Counted from the stretch's first letter, positions 17,545 through 26,183 are shown. The stretch is 64,000 nt of DNA from AP-15 sp963737145 (GCA_963737145.1 CAVTRO010000007.1:62001-126000); one strand, 5' to 3'. The notes: a model not told the origin generated them from the letters alone. Numbers and translations are program-made.

Positions 17545-18255
17545 ATGCGCACCGGTCTGATCGCCCGAAAGCTGGGCATGACCCGCGTCTTTACCGATGA
17601 GGGAACGCACGTCCCGGTGACGCTGCTGCAGGTCGACAACTGCCAAGTCGTCGCCGTGCGCACCGAGGAGAGAGACGGCTACACCGCGGTGCAGCTCGGC
17701 GTCGGCGCCGCCAGAACCAAGAACGTGTCGAAACCGCAGCGGGGTCATTTCGCCAAGGCGAAGGTCGAGCCGAAGGCGCGCCTCGCCGAGTTCCGTGTCT
17801 CAGAGGATGCCTTGCTGGAGGTCGGCGCGGAAATCACCGCGGCGCATTTTCTTGCGGGCCAGTTTGTCGACGTCGTCGGCACCAGCATCGGCAAGGGGTT
17901 CGCCGGGGCGATGAAGCGGCATAATTTTGGCGGCCTGCGCGCCACCCACGGCGTCTCGGTCTCGCACCGCAGCCACGGGTCGACCGGACAGCGGCAATCG
18001 CCGGGCAAGACCTTCAAGAACAAAAAGATGGCGGGCCATCTCGGCGCGGAACGGGTCACGACACAGAGCCTCGAAGTGATCGCCGCCGATGCCGAGCGCG
18101 GCGTCTTGATGATCAAAGGGTCGGTGCCTGGAAGCCCGGGCGGTTATGTGCTCGTCAAGGATGCGGTCAAGCGGAAGGCCCCCGCCGAGCTGCCGTTCCC
18201 GGCAGCCTTGCGCGAAGCGGCGGCCGTTGAGAGCCCGCAGGAGACAGCCTCCTGA
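17545..18255 (+). CDS. rplC: 50S ribosomal protein L3
   Basis: A 236-residue L3, an early assembly protein near the peptidyl-transferase centre. MRTGLIARKLGMTRVF, the loop SHRSHGSTGQRQSPGKTFK containing the Gln that PrmB-type enzymes methylate, and MAGHLGAERVTTQSLEV are present. The C-terminus has a 20-residue Ala/Glu-rich tail. The stop overlaps the rplD ATG by one base. Confidence 0.98.
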   Translation: MRTGLIARKLGMTRVFTDEGTHVPVTLLQVDNCQVVAVRTEERDGYTAVQLGVGAARTKNVSKPQRGHFAKAKVEPKARLAEFRVSEDALLEVGAEITAAHFLAGQFVDVVGTSIGKGFAGAMKRHNFGGLRATHGVSVSHRSHGSTGQRQSPGKTFKNKKMAGHLGAERVTTQSLEVIAADAERGVLMIKGSVPGSPGGYVLVKDAVKRKAPAELPFPAALREAAAVESPQETAS

Positions 18256-18875
18256 TGAAGCTCACCGTCCGTAATCTCGACAACCGGGAGGTCGGCGACA
18301 TCGAGCTTGCCGACGATGTGTTCGGTCTGCCGATCCGCCGCGACATCCTCGCCCGCGTTGTCAACTGGCAACTGGCCAAACGTCGTGCCGGAACCCATAA
18401 GACCAAGGGGATCAGCGAGATCCAGGGCACGACGAAAAAGCCCTACAAGCAGAAGGGTACCGGACGTGCGCGTCAGGGCAGTCTGCGCTCGCCGCAATTC
18501 CGTGGGGGCGCGACAATCTTCGGGCCGGTTTTCCGCAGCCACGAATTTTCATTGCAGAAGAAGGTCCGCAAGCTCGGCCTCAAGACCGCCCTCTCCTCGA
18601 AGCAGCGCGAGGGCAAGCTGGTGGTAATCGACGCGGCGCATTTGGACGAAGCCAAGACCAAGGTCCTGCGGGCGCGCTTCGAAGCGCTCGGTTGGGACTC
18701 GGTATTGATCATCGACGGGCCGGCGGTCGAAGCGGGCTTCATGCGCGCTGCGCGCAACCTGCCGCGGGTGGATGTGCTGCCGCAGCAGGGCGCCAACGTT
18801 TACGACATTCTGCGCCGCGACATGCTCGTTCTGACGCGCGATGCGGTGCAGCACCTCGAGGCGCGCCTCAAATGA
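18255..18875 (+). CDS. rplD: 50S ribosomal protein L4
   Basis: A 206-residue L4 that lines the peptide exit tunnel. The conserved tunnel loop region TKKPYKQKGTGRARQGSLRS and FGPVFRSHEFSLQKKVRKL are visible. In enterobacteria L4 also represses the S10 operon through its leader; no equivalent leader can be recognised here. The gene overlaps both neighbours (1 base with rplC, 4 bases with rplW). Confidence 0.98.
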   Translation: MKLTVRNLDNREVGDIELADDVFGLPIRRDILARVVNWQLAKRRAGTHKTKGISEIQGTTKKPYKQKGTGRARQGSLRSPQFRGGATIFGPVFRSHEFSLQKKVRKLGLKTALSSKQREGKLVVIDAAHLDEAKTKVLRARFEALGWDSVLIIDGPAVEAGFMRAARNLPRVDVLPQQGANVYDILRRDMLVLTRDAVQHLEARLK

Positions 18876-19204
18876 GCCGCTTTCGCGTCATCCCGCCCGC
18901 CGCACCGCGGCTCACTCGGCAGCAGATGTACGACATCATCCGCGGTCCGGTGATCACCGAGAAGGCGACGAACGTCTCCGAGCACCGCCAGGTGATCTTT
19001 CGCGTGCCGCTGACGGCCACCAAGCGTGAAGTGAAGGCCGCTGTTGAGGGCTTGTTCAGCGTCAATGTGACGGCGGTCAACACGATCCGGGTCATGGGTA
19101 AGCTGAAGCGGGTGCGCGGCCGACCCGGCCGGCGTTCCGATTACAAAAAAGCGGTCGTGACGCTTCGCGAAGGTCAGCGGATCGACGTGACGACGGGGAT
19201 TTGA
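18872..19204 (+). CDS. rplW: 50S ribosomal protein L23
   Basis: A 110-residue L23, which forms the docking site for trigger factor and SRP at the exit tunnel. The core begins YDIIRGPVITEKAT and continues with TKREVKAAVEGLFSVNVTAV. ATG at 18872 overlaps the rplD stop (ATGA) and is preferred. It yields an N-terminal extension of about 18 residues; a start at 18926 would give 92 residues. Confidence 0.95.
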   Translation: MSRFRVIPPAAPRLTRQQMYDIIRGPVITEKATNVSEHRQVIFRVPLTATKREVKAAVEGLFSVNVTAVNTIRVMGKLKRVRGRPGRRSDYKKAVVTLREGQRIDVTTGI

Positions 19205-19222
19205 ATTGCTGGGATTTGAGCC

Positions 19223-20050
19223 GTGGCACTGAAGACATTCAACCCGACGACGCCGTCGCGCCGCCAGCTGGTGATTGTCGACCGCAGCGAGCTTTGGAAG
19301 GGCAAGCCGGTCAAGTCCTTGACCGAGGGGCTGCGCGGCAAGGGCGGCCGCAACAACACCGGCCGCATAACGATGCGCTGGCGTGGCGGCGGCAACAAAC
19401 GGCGCTACCGGATCGTCGACTTTAAACGCTCAAAGGTCGACGTGCCGGCCAGCGTCGAGCGCCTCGAATATGACCCGAACCGCACGGCGTTCATTGCGCT
19501 CATTCGTTATCAGGACGGCGAACTTGCCTACATACTGGCGCCGCAGCGGCTCAAAGCGGGTGACACCGTCGTCTCGGGCGAGAGGGTGGACGTCAGGCCC
19601 GGCAACACGATGCCGATGCGCAGCATGCCGGTCGGCACGATCATCCACAATGTCGAGATGAAACCCGGCAAGGGCGGCCAGATCGCCCGCTCGGCTGGGA
19701 CTTACGCCCAATTGGTCGGCCGCGATCAGGGTTACGCGCTGTTGCGCCTCTCTTCCGGAGAGCTGCGCATGGTGCGCTCCGAATGCCGGGCAACCATCGG
19801 CGCCGTGTCAAACCCCGATCAGCAGAACATCGTCATCGGCAAGGCCGGCCGCAACCGCTGGCTCGGCCGGCGGCCTTCGGTGCGCGGCGTCGCGATGAAC
19901 CCGATCGATCACCCGCATGGCGGCGGCGAGGGCCGCAGCTCGGGTGGCCGGCATCCCGTCACGCCGTGGGGCAAGCCGACCAAGGGCAAGAAGACCCGGC
20001 ACAACAAGGCGGCCGACCGGCTGATCGTGCGCCGCCGGCACAAGCGCTAG
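19223..20050 (+). CDS. rplB: 50S ribosomal protein L2
   Basis: A 275-residue L2, needed for subunit joining and peptidyl transfer. It starts at GTG (MALKTFNPTTPSRRQL). GKGGRNNTGRITMRWRGGG and the C-terminal GVAMNPIDHPHGGGEGRSSG, which holds the conserved His near the catalytic centre, are present. The basic tail TKGKKTRHNKAADRLIVRR ends the protein. Confidence 0.98.
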   Translation: MALKTFNPTTPSRRQLVIVDRSELWKGKPVKSLTEGLRGKGGRNNTGRITMRWRGGGNKRRYRIVDFKRSKVDVPASVERLEYDPNRTAFIALIRYQDGELAYILAPQRLKAGDTVVSGERVDVRPGNTMPMRSMPVGTIIHNVEMKPGKGGQIARSAGTYAQLVGRDQGYALLRLSSGELRMVRSECRATIGAVSNPDQQNIVIGKAGRNRWLGRRPSVRGVAMNPIDHPHGGGEGRSSGGRHPVTPWGKPTKGKKTRHNKAADRLIVRRRHKR

Positions 20051-20068
20051 CCAACGGGAGGAAAAAGC

Positions 20069-20347
20069 TTGGCACGCTCGGTATGGAAGGGGCCGTTTGT
20101 CGACGGCTATCTCCTCAAAAAGGCGGAGGCGGCGCGTGGCTCGGGGCGCAACCAGGTGATCCGCACCTGGTCGCGCCGGTCGACGATCTTCCCGCAATTT
20201 GTCGGGCTCACCTTCGGCGTTTATAACGGGCACAAATTCATCCCGGTGCTGGTCACCGAGAACATGATCGGGCACAAGCTCGGCGAGTTCGCGCCGACCC
20301 GGACCTTCTACGGGCACGCCGGCGACAAGAAGGCGAGAAGGAGCTGA
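20069..20347 (+). CDS. rpsS: 30S ribosomal protein S19
   Basis: A 92-residue S19 of the 30S head, starting at an uncommon TTG behind a strong GGGAGGAAAAAGC ribosome-binding site. The family start MARSVWKGPFVDGYLLKKAE fixes this choice. GHKLGEFAPTRTFYGHAGDKK closes the protein. rplV begins one base after the stop. Confidence 0.97.
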   Translation: MARSVWKGPFVDGYLLKKAEAARGSGRNQVIRTWSRRSTIFPQFVGLTFGVYNGHKFIPVLVTENMIGHKLGEFAPTRTFYGHAGDKKARRS

Positions 20348-20348
20348 C

Positions 20349-20732
20349 ATGGGCAAGCCAGCCGCCGAACGGCGGCTCCACGAGAGCGAGGCGGCGGCAT
20401 CGATGCGGGGCCTGCGCACGAGCCCGCGCAAGCTCAACCTCGTAGCCCAGACGATCCGCGGCAAGACGGCCTCGGCCGCGCTCGCGGAACTGACCTTCTC
20501 GCGGCGCCGCATCGCGCGCGATGTGAGAAAGGTTCTGCAAGCGGCGATCGCCAATGCCGAAAACAATCACCAGCTCGATGTCGACCGCCTGTTCGTGAGA
20601 GAGGCGACGGTGGGCCGGGCTTTTGTATTGAAACGGTTTCACACCAGAGGCCGCGGGCGCTCGGCGCGCGTCGAGAAGATGTTTGCGCATCTGACCGTGA
20701 TCGTCCGGGAGAGCGCTGAGGAGACGGAATAA
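20349..20732 (+). CDS. rplV: 50S ribosomal protein L22
   Basis: A 127-residue L22 with the tunnel-lining hairpin. Core motifs LRTSPRKLNLVAQTIRGK and AIANAENNHQLDVDRLFV are followed by the beta-hairpin HTRGRGRSARVEKMFAHLTV. The N-terminus carries about 15 extra residues (MGKPAAERRLHESEA). Its TAA overlaps the rpsC ATG by one base. Confidence 0.97.
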   Translation: MGKPAAERRLHESEAAASMRGLRTSPRKLNLVAQTIRGKTASAALAELTFSRRRIARDVRKVLQAAIANAENNHQLDVDRLFVREATVGRAFVLKRFHTRGRGRSARVEKMFAHLTVIVRESAEETE

Positions 20733-21439
20733 TGGGACAGAAGGTAAATCCGATCGGGCTTCGGCTGGGGATCAACAGGACCTGGGATTCGCGCTGGTTC
20801 GCGCGCAAGGAATACGGGAATTTGCTGCTCGATGACCTGGGCCTGCGCAAATTCCTGCAGCGGCGCTTGAGCCAGGCCGGCCTTTCCCGCGTCGTGATCG
20901 AGCGCGCGGCGCGGCGAACTCGCATCACCCTGCATTCCGCACGACCGGGGGTCGTCATCGGGAAAAAAGGCGCAGATATCGAAAAACTCCGCACCGATCT
21001 GACTAAAGTCACCAACAGCGAAGTCAGCCTCAACATCGTCGAGATCCGCAAGCCGGAAATCGATGCGAAGCTGATCGCCGACGGCATCGCACAACAGCTG
21101 GAACGCCGTGTCGCCTTTCGCCGCGCGATGAAGCGGGCCGTGCAGTCCGCGATGCGGCTCGGCGCGCAAGGAATCCGGATCAACTGCTCGGGACGGCTGG
21201 GCGGCGCGGAGATCGCCCGCATGGAGTGGTATCGCGAGGGCCGGGTGCCTCTCCATACATTGCGCGCCGACGTCGATTTCGGCTACGGCACCGCCAAGAC
21301 CACCTATGGCGTGTGCGGCGTCAAAGTCTGGGTATTCAAGGGCGAGATTCTCGCTCACGACCCGATGGCGCAAGACAAGCGGCTCAACGAAGGGCAACCG
21401 GCGAGCCATGAGCGCGGCCGGCGCGAAGCGCTGGGGTGA
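20732..21439 (+). CDS. rpsC: 30S ribosomal protein S3
   Basis: A 235-residue S3 at the mRNA entry site. MGQKVNPIGLRLGINRTWDS, the KH domain segment SARPGVVIGKKGADIEKL, and the S3 C-terminal signature region GRLGGAEIARMEWYREGRVP are in order. A basic tail follows. Six bases separate it from rplP. Confidence 0.98.
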   Translation: MGQKVNPIGLRLGINRTWDSRWFARKEYGNLLLDDLGLRKFLQRRLSQAGLSRVVIERAARRTRITLHSARPGVVIGKKGADIEKLRTDLTKVTNSEVSLNIVEIRKPEIDAKLIADGIAQQLERRVAFRRAMKRAVQSAMRLGAQGIRINCSGRLGGAEIARMEWYREGRVPLHTLRADVDFGYGTAKTTYGVCGVKVWVFKGEILAHDPMAQDKRLNEGQPASHERGRREALG

Positions 21440-21445
21440 TGGATT

Positions 21446-21868
21446 ATGCTCGCTCCGAAGAGAAGCAAACATCGTAAGGCCCATAAAGGGCGCGTCCACG
21501 GGCTCGCGAAGGGCGGGATGGAATTGAACTTTGGCGCCTACGGGCTGAAGGCCTCGGACCCAGGGCGGATCACGGCCCGGCAGATCGAGGCCGCGCGGCG
21601 CGCGATAACGCGCCACATCCGCCGCGCCGGGCGGGTGTGGATCCGCATTTTCCCCGATGTGCCGGTCTCGCAGAAGCCGGCCGAAGTTCGCATGGGCAGC
21701 GGCAAGGGTTCTCCGGAATTCTGGGTCTGCCGAGTAAAGCCCGGCCGCATCATGTTCGAGCTGGACGGGGTGCCGCCCGACATCGCCCGTGAGGCGTTCG
21801 ATCTCGCCGCCGCCAAATTGCCGATCGCAACGCGCTTCGTCGCCCGTCAAGGCGAGGAGGTGGCCTGA
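21446..21868 (+). CDS. rplP: 50S ribosomal protein L16
   Basis: A 140-residue L16 that contacts the elbow of A-site tRNA. MLAPKRSKHRKAHKGRVHGL, FGAYGLKASDPGRITARQIE and the segment RMGSGKGSPEFWVCRVKPGR are family hallmarks. The stop overlaps the rpmC start by one base. Confidence 0.98.
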   Translation: MLAPKRSKHRKAHKGRVHGLAKGGMELNFGAYGLKASDPGRITARQIEAARRAITRHIRRAGRVWIRIFPDVPVSQKPAEVRMGSGKGSPEFWVCRVKPGRIMFELDGVPPDIAREAFDLAAAKLPIATRFVARQGEEVA

Positions 21869-22077
21869 TGAAGGTCGCTGACGCCAGGGCCAAAACCGAT
21901 GACGAGTTGACGGGTGAACTGGACGTCCTCGGCAAGGAGATCTTCAATCTGCGTTTTCAACGAGCCAACGGCCAGCTCGAAAACACCGCCCGGGTTCGGC
22001 AGGTACGGCGCGACATCGCCCGCATCAAGACAGTAATGGGCGAACGGCGCCGCGCCACGCCCGGAGAAAGAATTTAA
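21868..22077 (+). CDS. rpmC: 50S ribosomal protein L29
   Basis: A 69-residue L29, a two-helix protein beside L23 at the tunnel exit. The signature KEIFNLRFQRANGQLENTAR and VRQVRRDIARIKTVMGERR are present. It overlaps both rplP and rpsQ by one base, so the three are likely translated as a coupled unit. Confidence 0.97.
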   Translation: MKVADARAKTDDELTGELDVLGKEIFNLRFQRANGQLENTARVRQVRRDIARIKTVMGERRRATPGERI

Positions 22078-22433
22078 TGTCGAAACGGGTCCTTCAGGGT
22101 GTGGTCGTCAGCGATGCTTGCGACAAGACGGTGATCGTTCGCGTGGAGCGTCGCGTCATGCACCCCATCTACAAGAAATTCGTCACGCATTCGAAGAAGT
22201 ATGCAGCGCACGACGCGAACAACAGCTACCGCTCCGGCGATATCGTGCGGATCGAGGAGAGCCGTCCGATTTCCAAGCGCAAATGCTGGATCGTGATCGG
22301 CGGTCCGGCAGATGCAGCGCCCGGCAGCCGCTCCGCTCGCAGGACGCCCGAGCCGGCCGCAGCCGACATCCCGGAACTAGAAGCCCCGGATATCGGCATC
22401 GAAACTGCTGAGCCCGCGGAAGGTGCAGCATGA
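22077..22433 (+). CDS. rpsQ: 30S ribosomal protein S17 with a C-terminal extension
   Basis: S17 binds the 5' domain of 16S rRNA. The OB-fold core occupies residues 1 to about 82 (MSKRVLQGVVVSDACDKTVI, RRVMHPIYKKFVTHSKKY, RPISKRKCWIV). A tail of about 35 residues rich in Ala, Pro and Glu (PEPAAADIPELEAPDIG region) follows, making 118 residues where 75-85 is common. The tail is in frame and the stop overlaps the rplN ATG by four bases, so it is not an obvious frameshift product. Confidence 0.96.
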   Translation: MSKRVLQGVVVSDACDKTVIVRVERRVMHPIYKKFVTHSKKYAAHDANNSYRSGDIVRIEESRPISKRKCWIVIGGPADAAPGSRSARRTPEPAAADIPELEAPDIGIETAEPAEGAA

Positions 22434-22798
22434 TCCAGATGCAGACAAATCTTGACGTTGCCGATAATTCCGGCGCGCGCCGGGTGCAATGCATCAAGGT
22501 GCTGGGCGGCTCGAAACGTAGGACCGCGACGATCGGCGACGTGATCATCGTCTCGGTCAAGGAGGCGATCCCGCGCGGCCGGGTCAAGAAGGGCGACGTG
22601 CATCGCGCCGTTATCGTGCGCACGGCAAAGGAGATCCGCCGCACCGACGGCAGCGCGATTCGGTTCGACCGCAACGCTGCGGTGCTGATCACCAATCAAA
22701 ACGAGCCCATCGGGACCCGCATTTTTGGTCCGGTCACTCGTGAATTGCGGGCGCGCCGGTTCATGAAGATCGTGTCGTTGGCGCCCGAGGTCCTGTAA
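22430..22798 (+). CDS. rplN: 50S ribosomal protein L14
   Basis: A 122-residue L14, which forms the intersubunit bridge with 16S rRNA h14 and is contacted by silencing factor RsfS. MIQMQTNLDVADNSGARRVQ, VSVKEAIPRGRVKKGDVHR and GTRIFGPVTRELR are canonical. It opens the spc part of the cluster. Its start lies inside the rpsQ stop (ATGA). Confidence 0.98.
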   Translation: MIQMQTNLDVADNSGARRVQCIKVLGGSKRRTATIGDVIIVSVKEAIPRGRVKKGDVHRAVIVRTAKEIRRTDGSAIRFDRNAAVLITNQNEPIGTRIFGPVTRELRARRFMKIVSLAPEVL

Positions 22799-22820
22799 GG
22801 CGGGCGGCGCGGAGCGGAGA

Positions 22821-23141
22821 ATGCCGAAGCTGAAGATCAAGAAGGGCGACAACGTCGTCGTCATCAGTGGCCGCGACAAGGGCAGGACCGGCGAGGTCTT
22901 GCGTGTCTTTCCGGAGGAGGGCCGGCTCATCGTGCAGGGGGTGCACGTCGCCAAGCGGCACACCCGGCCGCGCATGGGCGAGCCCGGCGGCATCGTCGAG
23001 AAGGAGTTGACGATCCACATCTCGAACGTCGCGCATGTCGACCCGCAGTCACGCAAGCCGACGCGGATCGGGTACAAGGTTCTCGGGGATGGCCGCAAGG
23101 TCCGGTTCGCCCGCCGTTCGGGCGAAGTCATCGACAGGTGA
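22821..23141 (+). CDS. rplX: 50S ribosomal protein L24
   Basis: A 106-residue L24, an assembly initiator of the large subunit. The KOW motif KIKKGDNVVVISGRDKGRTG lies at the N-terminus, followed by GVHVAKRHTRPRMGEPGGIV. rplE starts three bases after its stop. Confidence 0.98.
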   Translation: MPKLKIKKGDNVVVISGRDKGRTGEVLRVFPEEGRLIVQGVHVAKRHTRPRMGEPGGIVEKELTIHISNVAHVDPQSRKPTRIGYKVLGDGRKVRFARRSGEVIDR

Positions 23142-23144
23142 AGA

Positions 23145-23690
23145 ATGGCCCGGGCACGCCTGCACGAACAATATGAGACGACCGTCCGCCCGGCGCTGAT
23201 GCAGGAGTTCGGGTACAAGAACCCGATGCAAGTGCCGCGGCTCGAAAAGATCGTGGTCAATATGGGTGTCGGCGAGGCGGTGCAGGACAGCAAGAAAGCG
23301 GAGGCGGCAGCCGCCGACTTGACCGCAATCACCGGCCAGCACCCGGTCATCACTAAGGCGAAGCGGTCGATCGCAACTTTCAAGCTGCGCCAGGGGATGC
23401 CGATCGGATGCAAGGTGACGCTGCGCCGCGAGCGGATGTACGAGTTCCTCGATCGCCTGATCACGGTGGCCCTGCCACGGGTTCGCGATTTTCGCGGCAT
23501 ATCGGGCAGGAGCTTCGATGGACGGGGCAATTTTGCCCTCGGCCTCAAGGAGCAGCTCGTCTTTCCCGAAATCGATTACGACCGCGTCGATGCGACGCGC
23601 GGCATGGACGTCGTCATTGTGACGACGGCAAGGACCGACGCAGAGGCCAAGGCGCTCCTCAAAGCCTTCGACATGCCGTTTGCCAATTGA
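23145..23690 (+). CDS. rplE: 50S ribosomal protein L5
   Basis: A 181-residue L5 that binds 5S rRNA in the central protuberance and contacts P-site tRNA. PRLEKIVVNMGVGEAVQDSK, the segment FRGISGRSFDGRGNFALGLK, and VIVTTARTDAEAKALLKAF are typical. The gene is full length. Confidence 0.98.
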   Translation: MARARLHEQYETTVRPALMQEFGYKNPMQVPRLEKIVVNMGVGEAVQDSKKAEAAAADLTAITGQHPVITKAKRSIATFKLRQGMPIGCKVTLRRERMYEFLDRLITVALPRVRDFRGISGRSFDGRGNFALGLKEQLVFPEIDYDRVDATRGMDVVIVTTARTDAEAKALLKAFDMPFAN

Positions 23691-23707
23691 ATCCGGAGTT
23701 CAGCTAG

Positions 23708-24013
23708 GTGGCAAAAAAGAGCTCAATCGAGAAAAACGCCAGGCGGGCCAAGCTCGCCAAGAGCCTCGCAGGACGGCGGACAAGGCTGAAGGCGGTCGCG
23801 ATCGACCGGACAGCGCCTCCCGAGGACCGGTTTGCGGCGCAGCTGAAGCTGGCCGAACTGCCGCGCAACGCTTCCCAAACCCGGGTTCGCAACCGCTGCT
23901 CGTTGACCGGCCGCCCGCGCGGTTATTACCGGAAATTCAAGCTGTCGCGAATTGCTCTACGGGAGCTCGCCTCTGCCGGGCTGATTCCGGGCATGGTCAA
24001 GTCGAGCTGGTAA
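23708..24013 (+). CDS. rpsN: 30S ribosomal protein S14 (zinc-free form)
   Basis: A 101-residue S14 starting at GTG (MAKKSSIEKNARRAKLA). It is the long form without the CxxC zinc pair of the short paralogue; only one Cys remains (RNRCSLTGRPRGYYRKF). It completes the 30S head near the decoding region. Confidence 0.97.
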   Translation: MAKKSSIEKNARRAKLAKSLAGRRTRLKAVAIDRTAPPEDRFAAQLKLAELPRNASQTRVRNRCSLTGRPRGYYRKFKLSRIALRELASAGLIPGMVKSSW

Positions 24014-24026
24014 CGGAGCGCGCCCG

Positions 24027-24425
24027 ATGACGATGAGCGATCCCCTCGGAGACATGCTGACGCGGATCCGCAACGGGCAGAGGGCACGGCAGGCCGTCGT
24101 CGCCTCTCCGGCTTCGAAGGTTCGCGCCAACGTGCTCGAAGTCCTCAAACGCGAGGGATACATCCGCGGGTTCACCCGCGAAAACATTCGTCCCGGCATC
24201 TCGGAGCTGCGGATCGAGCTCAAATATGTCGATGGCGAGCCGGTAATTCGGGAGATTTCGCGCGTGTCGAAGCCAGGCCGGCGCATTTACTCGCGTATCA
24301 TCGACTTGCCGCGCAGCTATAACGGGCTCGGCATCTCGATCCTGTCGACCCCGCGAGGGGTCATGTCGGACAACGAGGCCCGCGCCGCAAAAGTCGGCGG
24401 CGAGGTCCTCTGCCGCGTGTTCTGA
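24027..24425 (+). CDS. rpsH: 30S ribosomal protein S8
   Basis: A 132-residue S8 that nucleates the central domain of 16S rRNA and acts as repressor of the spc operon in enterobacteria. SDPLGDMLTRIRNGQRARQ, ISRVSKPGRRIYSRIIDLP and the C-terminal STPRGVMSDNEARAAKVGG are present. ATG at 24027 (MTMSDPL) is used; ATG at 24033 is possible. Confidence 0.98.
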   Translation: MTMSDPLGDMLTRIRNGQRARQAVVASPASKVRANVLEVLKREGYIRGFTRENIRPGISELRIELKYVDGEPVIREISRVSKPGRRIYSRIIDLPRSYNGLGISILSTPRGVMSDNEARAAKVGGEVLCRVF

Positions 24426-24433
24426 GGTTCGCA

Positions 24434-24967
24434 ATGTCACGTGTTGGCAAGCATCCGGTCGCAGTCCCGAGCGGCGTCGAGGTGCAGATCTCGGGAGAGA
24501 CCCTGACCGCTAAGGGCAGTCTGGCCACATTGCGCCTCGTCGTCAGCAACGAAGTCACCGCTTCGATTGCCGACGGCGCGGTCACGATTGCGCCGAAGAA
24601 CGACACGAAACGTGCCCGGGCGATGTGGGGCACGACGCGGGCATTGGTGAACAACATGGTCACCGGGGTGTCGAAAGGATTTTCGGTCACCCTCGAAATC
24701 AACGGTGTCGGATACCGCGCCGCGGTGCAGGGAAGCGCGCTCAATCTGCAACTCGGCTACAGTCACGAGATCGCGTATCCAATCCCCGGTGACGTCAATA
24801 TTGTCTGCGAGAGGCCGACCCTGATCAGAATCAGCGGCGCCGACCGCCAACGAGTCGGCCAGATCGCGGCCGAGATCCGCGCCTACCGTCCGCCGGAACC
24901 CTACAAAGGCAAGGGGATCAAATACTCGACCGAGACCGTCCGCCGCAAGGAAGGCAAAAAGAAGTAA
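24434..24967 (+). CDS. rplF: 50S ribosomal protein L6
   Basis: A 177-residue L6 with two similar domains near the factor-binding site. MSRVGKHPVAVPSGVEVQIS opens it, and the C-terminal signature RPPEPYKGKGIKYSTE closes the second domain. It starts eight bases after rpsH. Confidence 0.98.
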   Translation: MSRVGKHPVAVPSGVEVQISGETLTAKGSLATLRLVVSNEVTASIADGAVTIAPKNDTKRARAMWGTTRALVNNMVTGVSKGFSVTLEINGVGYRAAVQGSALNLQLGYSHEIAYPIPGDVNIVCERPTLIRISGADRQRVGQIAAEIRAYRPPEPYKGKGIKYSTETVRRKEGKKK

Positions 24968-24971
24968 ACCG

Positions 24972-25337
24972 ATGTCCGAGAAAGCCAAAGCCCTCTTTCT
25001 GCGCCGGCGGCTGCGGGTCCGGCGCAATTTGCGGCGCGCCGCCAATAACCGGCCCCGCCTCTCGGTATTTCGTTCCTCCAAGCACATCTACGCGCAAGTG
25101 ATCGACGACACGACCGGACGGACCCTGGCGGCGGCTTCGACCCTCGACGGCGGGCTGAAAACCGACCTCAAGACCGGCGCCGACATCGCCGCGGCGAGCG
25201 CCGTCGGCAAGCTGTTAGCGGAGAGAGCCAAGGCGGCCGGGATCGTGCAGGTCGTCTTCGATCGCGGCGCCTATCTGTTTCATGGCCGGGTCAAGGCCCT
25301 GGCCGATGCCGCCCGCGAGGGCGGCCTCGATTTCTGA
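24972..25337 (+). CDS. rplR: 50S ribosomal protein L18
   Basis: A 121-residue L18 that binds 5S rRNA. The basic N-terminus is followed by NRPRLSVFRSSKHIYAQVID and the C-terminal VVFDRGAYLFHGRVKALADA. Four bases separate it from rplF. Confidence 0.98.
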   Translation: MSEKAKALFLRRRLRVRRNLRRAANNRPRLSVFRSSKHIYAQVIDDTTGRTLAAASTLDGGLKTDLKTGADIAAASAVGKLLAERAKAAGIVQVVFDRGAYLFHGRVKALADAAREGGLDF

Positions 25338-25347
25338 AGGGATCGGC

Positions 25348-25935
25348 ATGGCACGCACACAGGCACGCACGCAAAGCGACCGGCGCGGACGAGACGGCGA
25401 CCGGCAGGGGCGCGAGCGCGAGGACAGCGAGTTCACCGAGAAGCTGGTCAACATCAATCGTGTCGCCAAGGTGGTGAAAGGCGGCCGGCGCTTCGGGTTC
25501 GCCGCGCTGGTCGTGGTGGGGGACCGCAAGGGTCGGGTCGGCTATGGTTCGGGTAAGGCCAGAGAAGTGCCGGAAGCCATTCGCAAAGCCACCGAGCAGG
25601 CGCGGCGCGGCATGATCCGCGTGCCGTTGCGCGAGGGTCGCACACTGCATCACGACATCGTCAGCAGCTATGGCGCCGGCCATGTGGTCGTGCGCGCCGC
25701 GAAGCCGGGGACCGGAATTATCGCCGGCGGCCCAATGCGCGCGATCTTCGAGGCGCTCGGTGTGCACGACGTGGTCGCCAAATCGATCGGCAGTCCAAAC
25801 CCGCACAACATGATCAAAGCCACTTTTGTCGCCTTGGGCCAGGCAACCAGCCCGCGCGCGGTCGCGGCGCGGCGCGGCAAGAAGGTCGGCGAAATCCTCG
25901 GCCGGCGCGACGCCGAACCTCGCGAGAACGCGTGA
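25348..25935 (+). CDS. rpsE: 30S ribosomal protein S5
   Basis: A 195-residue S5 that helps decoding fidelity and helicase activity at the mRNA entry. The double-stranded-RNA-binding N-terminal domain (EKLVNINRVAKVVKGGRRFG) and the segment GIIAGGPMRAIFEALGVHDV are conserved. ATG at 25348, behind GAAGGGATCGGC, is chosen over an upstream start that would overlap rplR; the N-terminus is Arg/Gln-rich. Confidence 0.97.
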   Translation: MARTQARTQSDRRGRDGDRQGREREDSEFTEKLVNINRVAKVVKGGRRFGFAALVVVGDRKGRVGYGSGKAREVPEAIRKATEQARRGMIRVPLREGRTLHHDIVSSYGAGHVVVRAAKPGTGIIAGGPMRAIFEALGVHDVVAKSIGSPNPHNMIKATFVALGQATSPRAVAARRGKKVGEILGRRDAEPRENA

Positions 25936-26144
25936 TGGTAGGTAAGAGGACGGTCACCGTCGAGCAACTCGGAAGTCCGATTGGGCGCAAGCCGGACCAG
26001 GAAGCAACACTCAAGGGTCTCGGGTTGAACAAGCGGCATCGCCGGCGCGTTCTCGAAGACACAGCCGCGGTTCGGGGTATGATCAACAAGGTGAAACACC
26101 TCGTCCGGGTTGTGGAAGAGGGGGAGGGGGGACCCAGCGCCTAG
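25935..26144 (+). CDS. rpmD: 50S ribosomal protein L30
   Basis: A 69-residue L30. The family core TVTVEQLGSPIGRKPDQEAT and LKGLGLNKRHRRRVLEDTAA is followed by VRGMINKVKHLVRVVEE and a Gly/Glu tail. ATG at 25935 overlaps the rpsE stop by one base (TGATG); GTG at 25932 would add one residue. Confidence 0.96.
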   Translation: MVGKRTVTVEQLGSPIGRKPDQEATLKGLGLNKRHRRRVLEDTAAVRGMINKVKHLVRVVEEGEGGPSA

Positions 26145-26183
26145 CGCTGAGTGGGTGAGGGTCCGCATGGGATTGGTTAGGCG

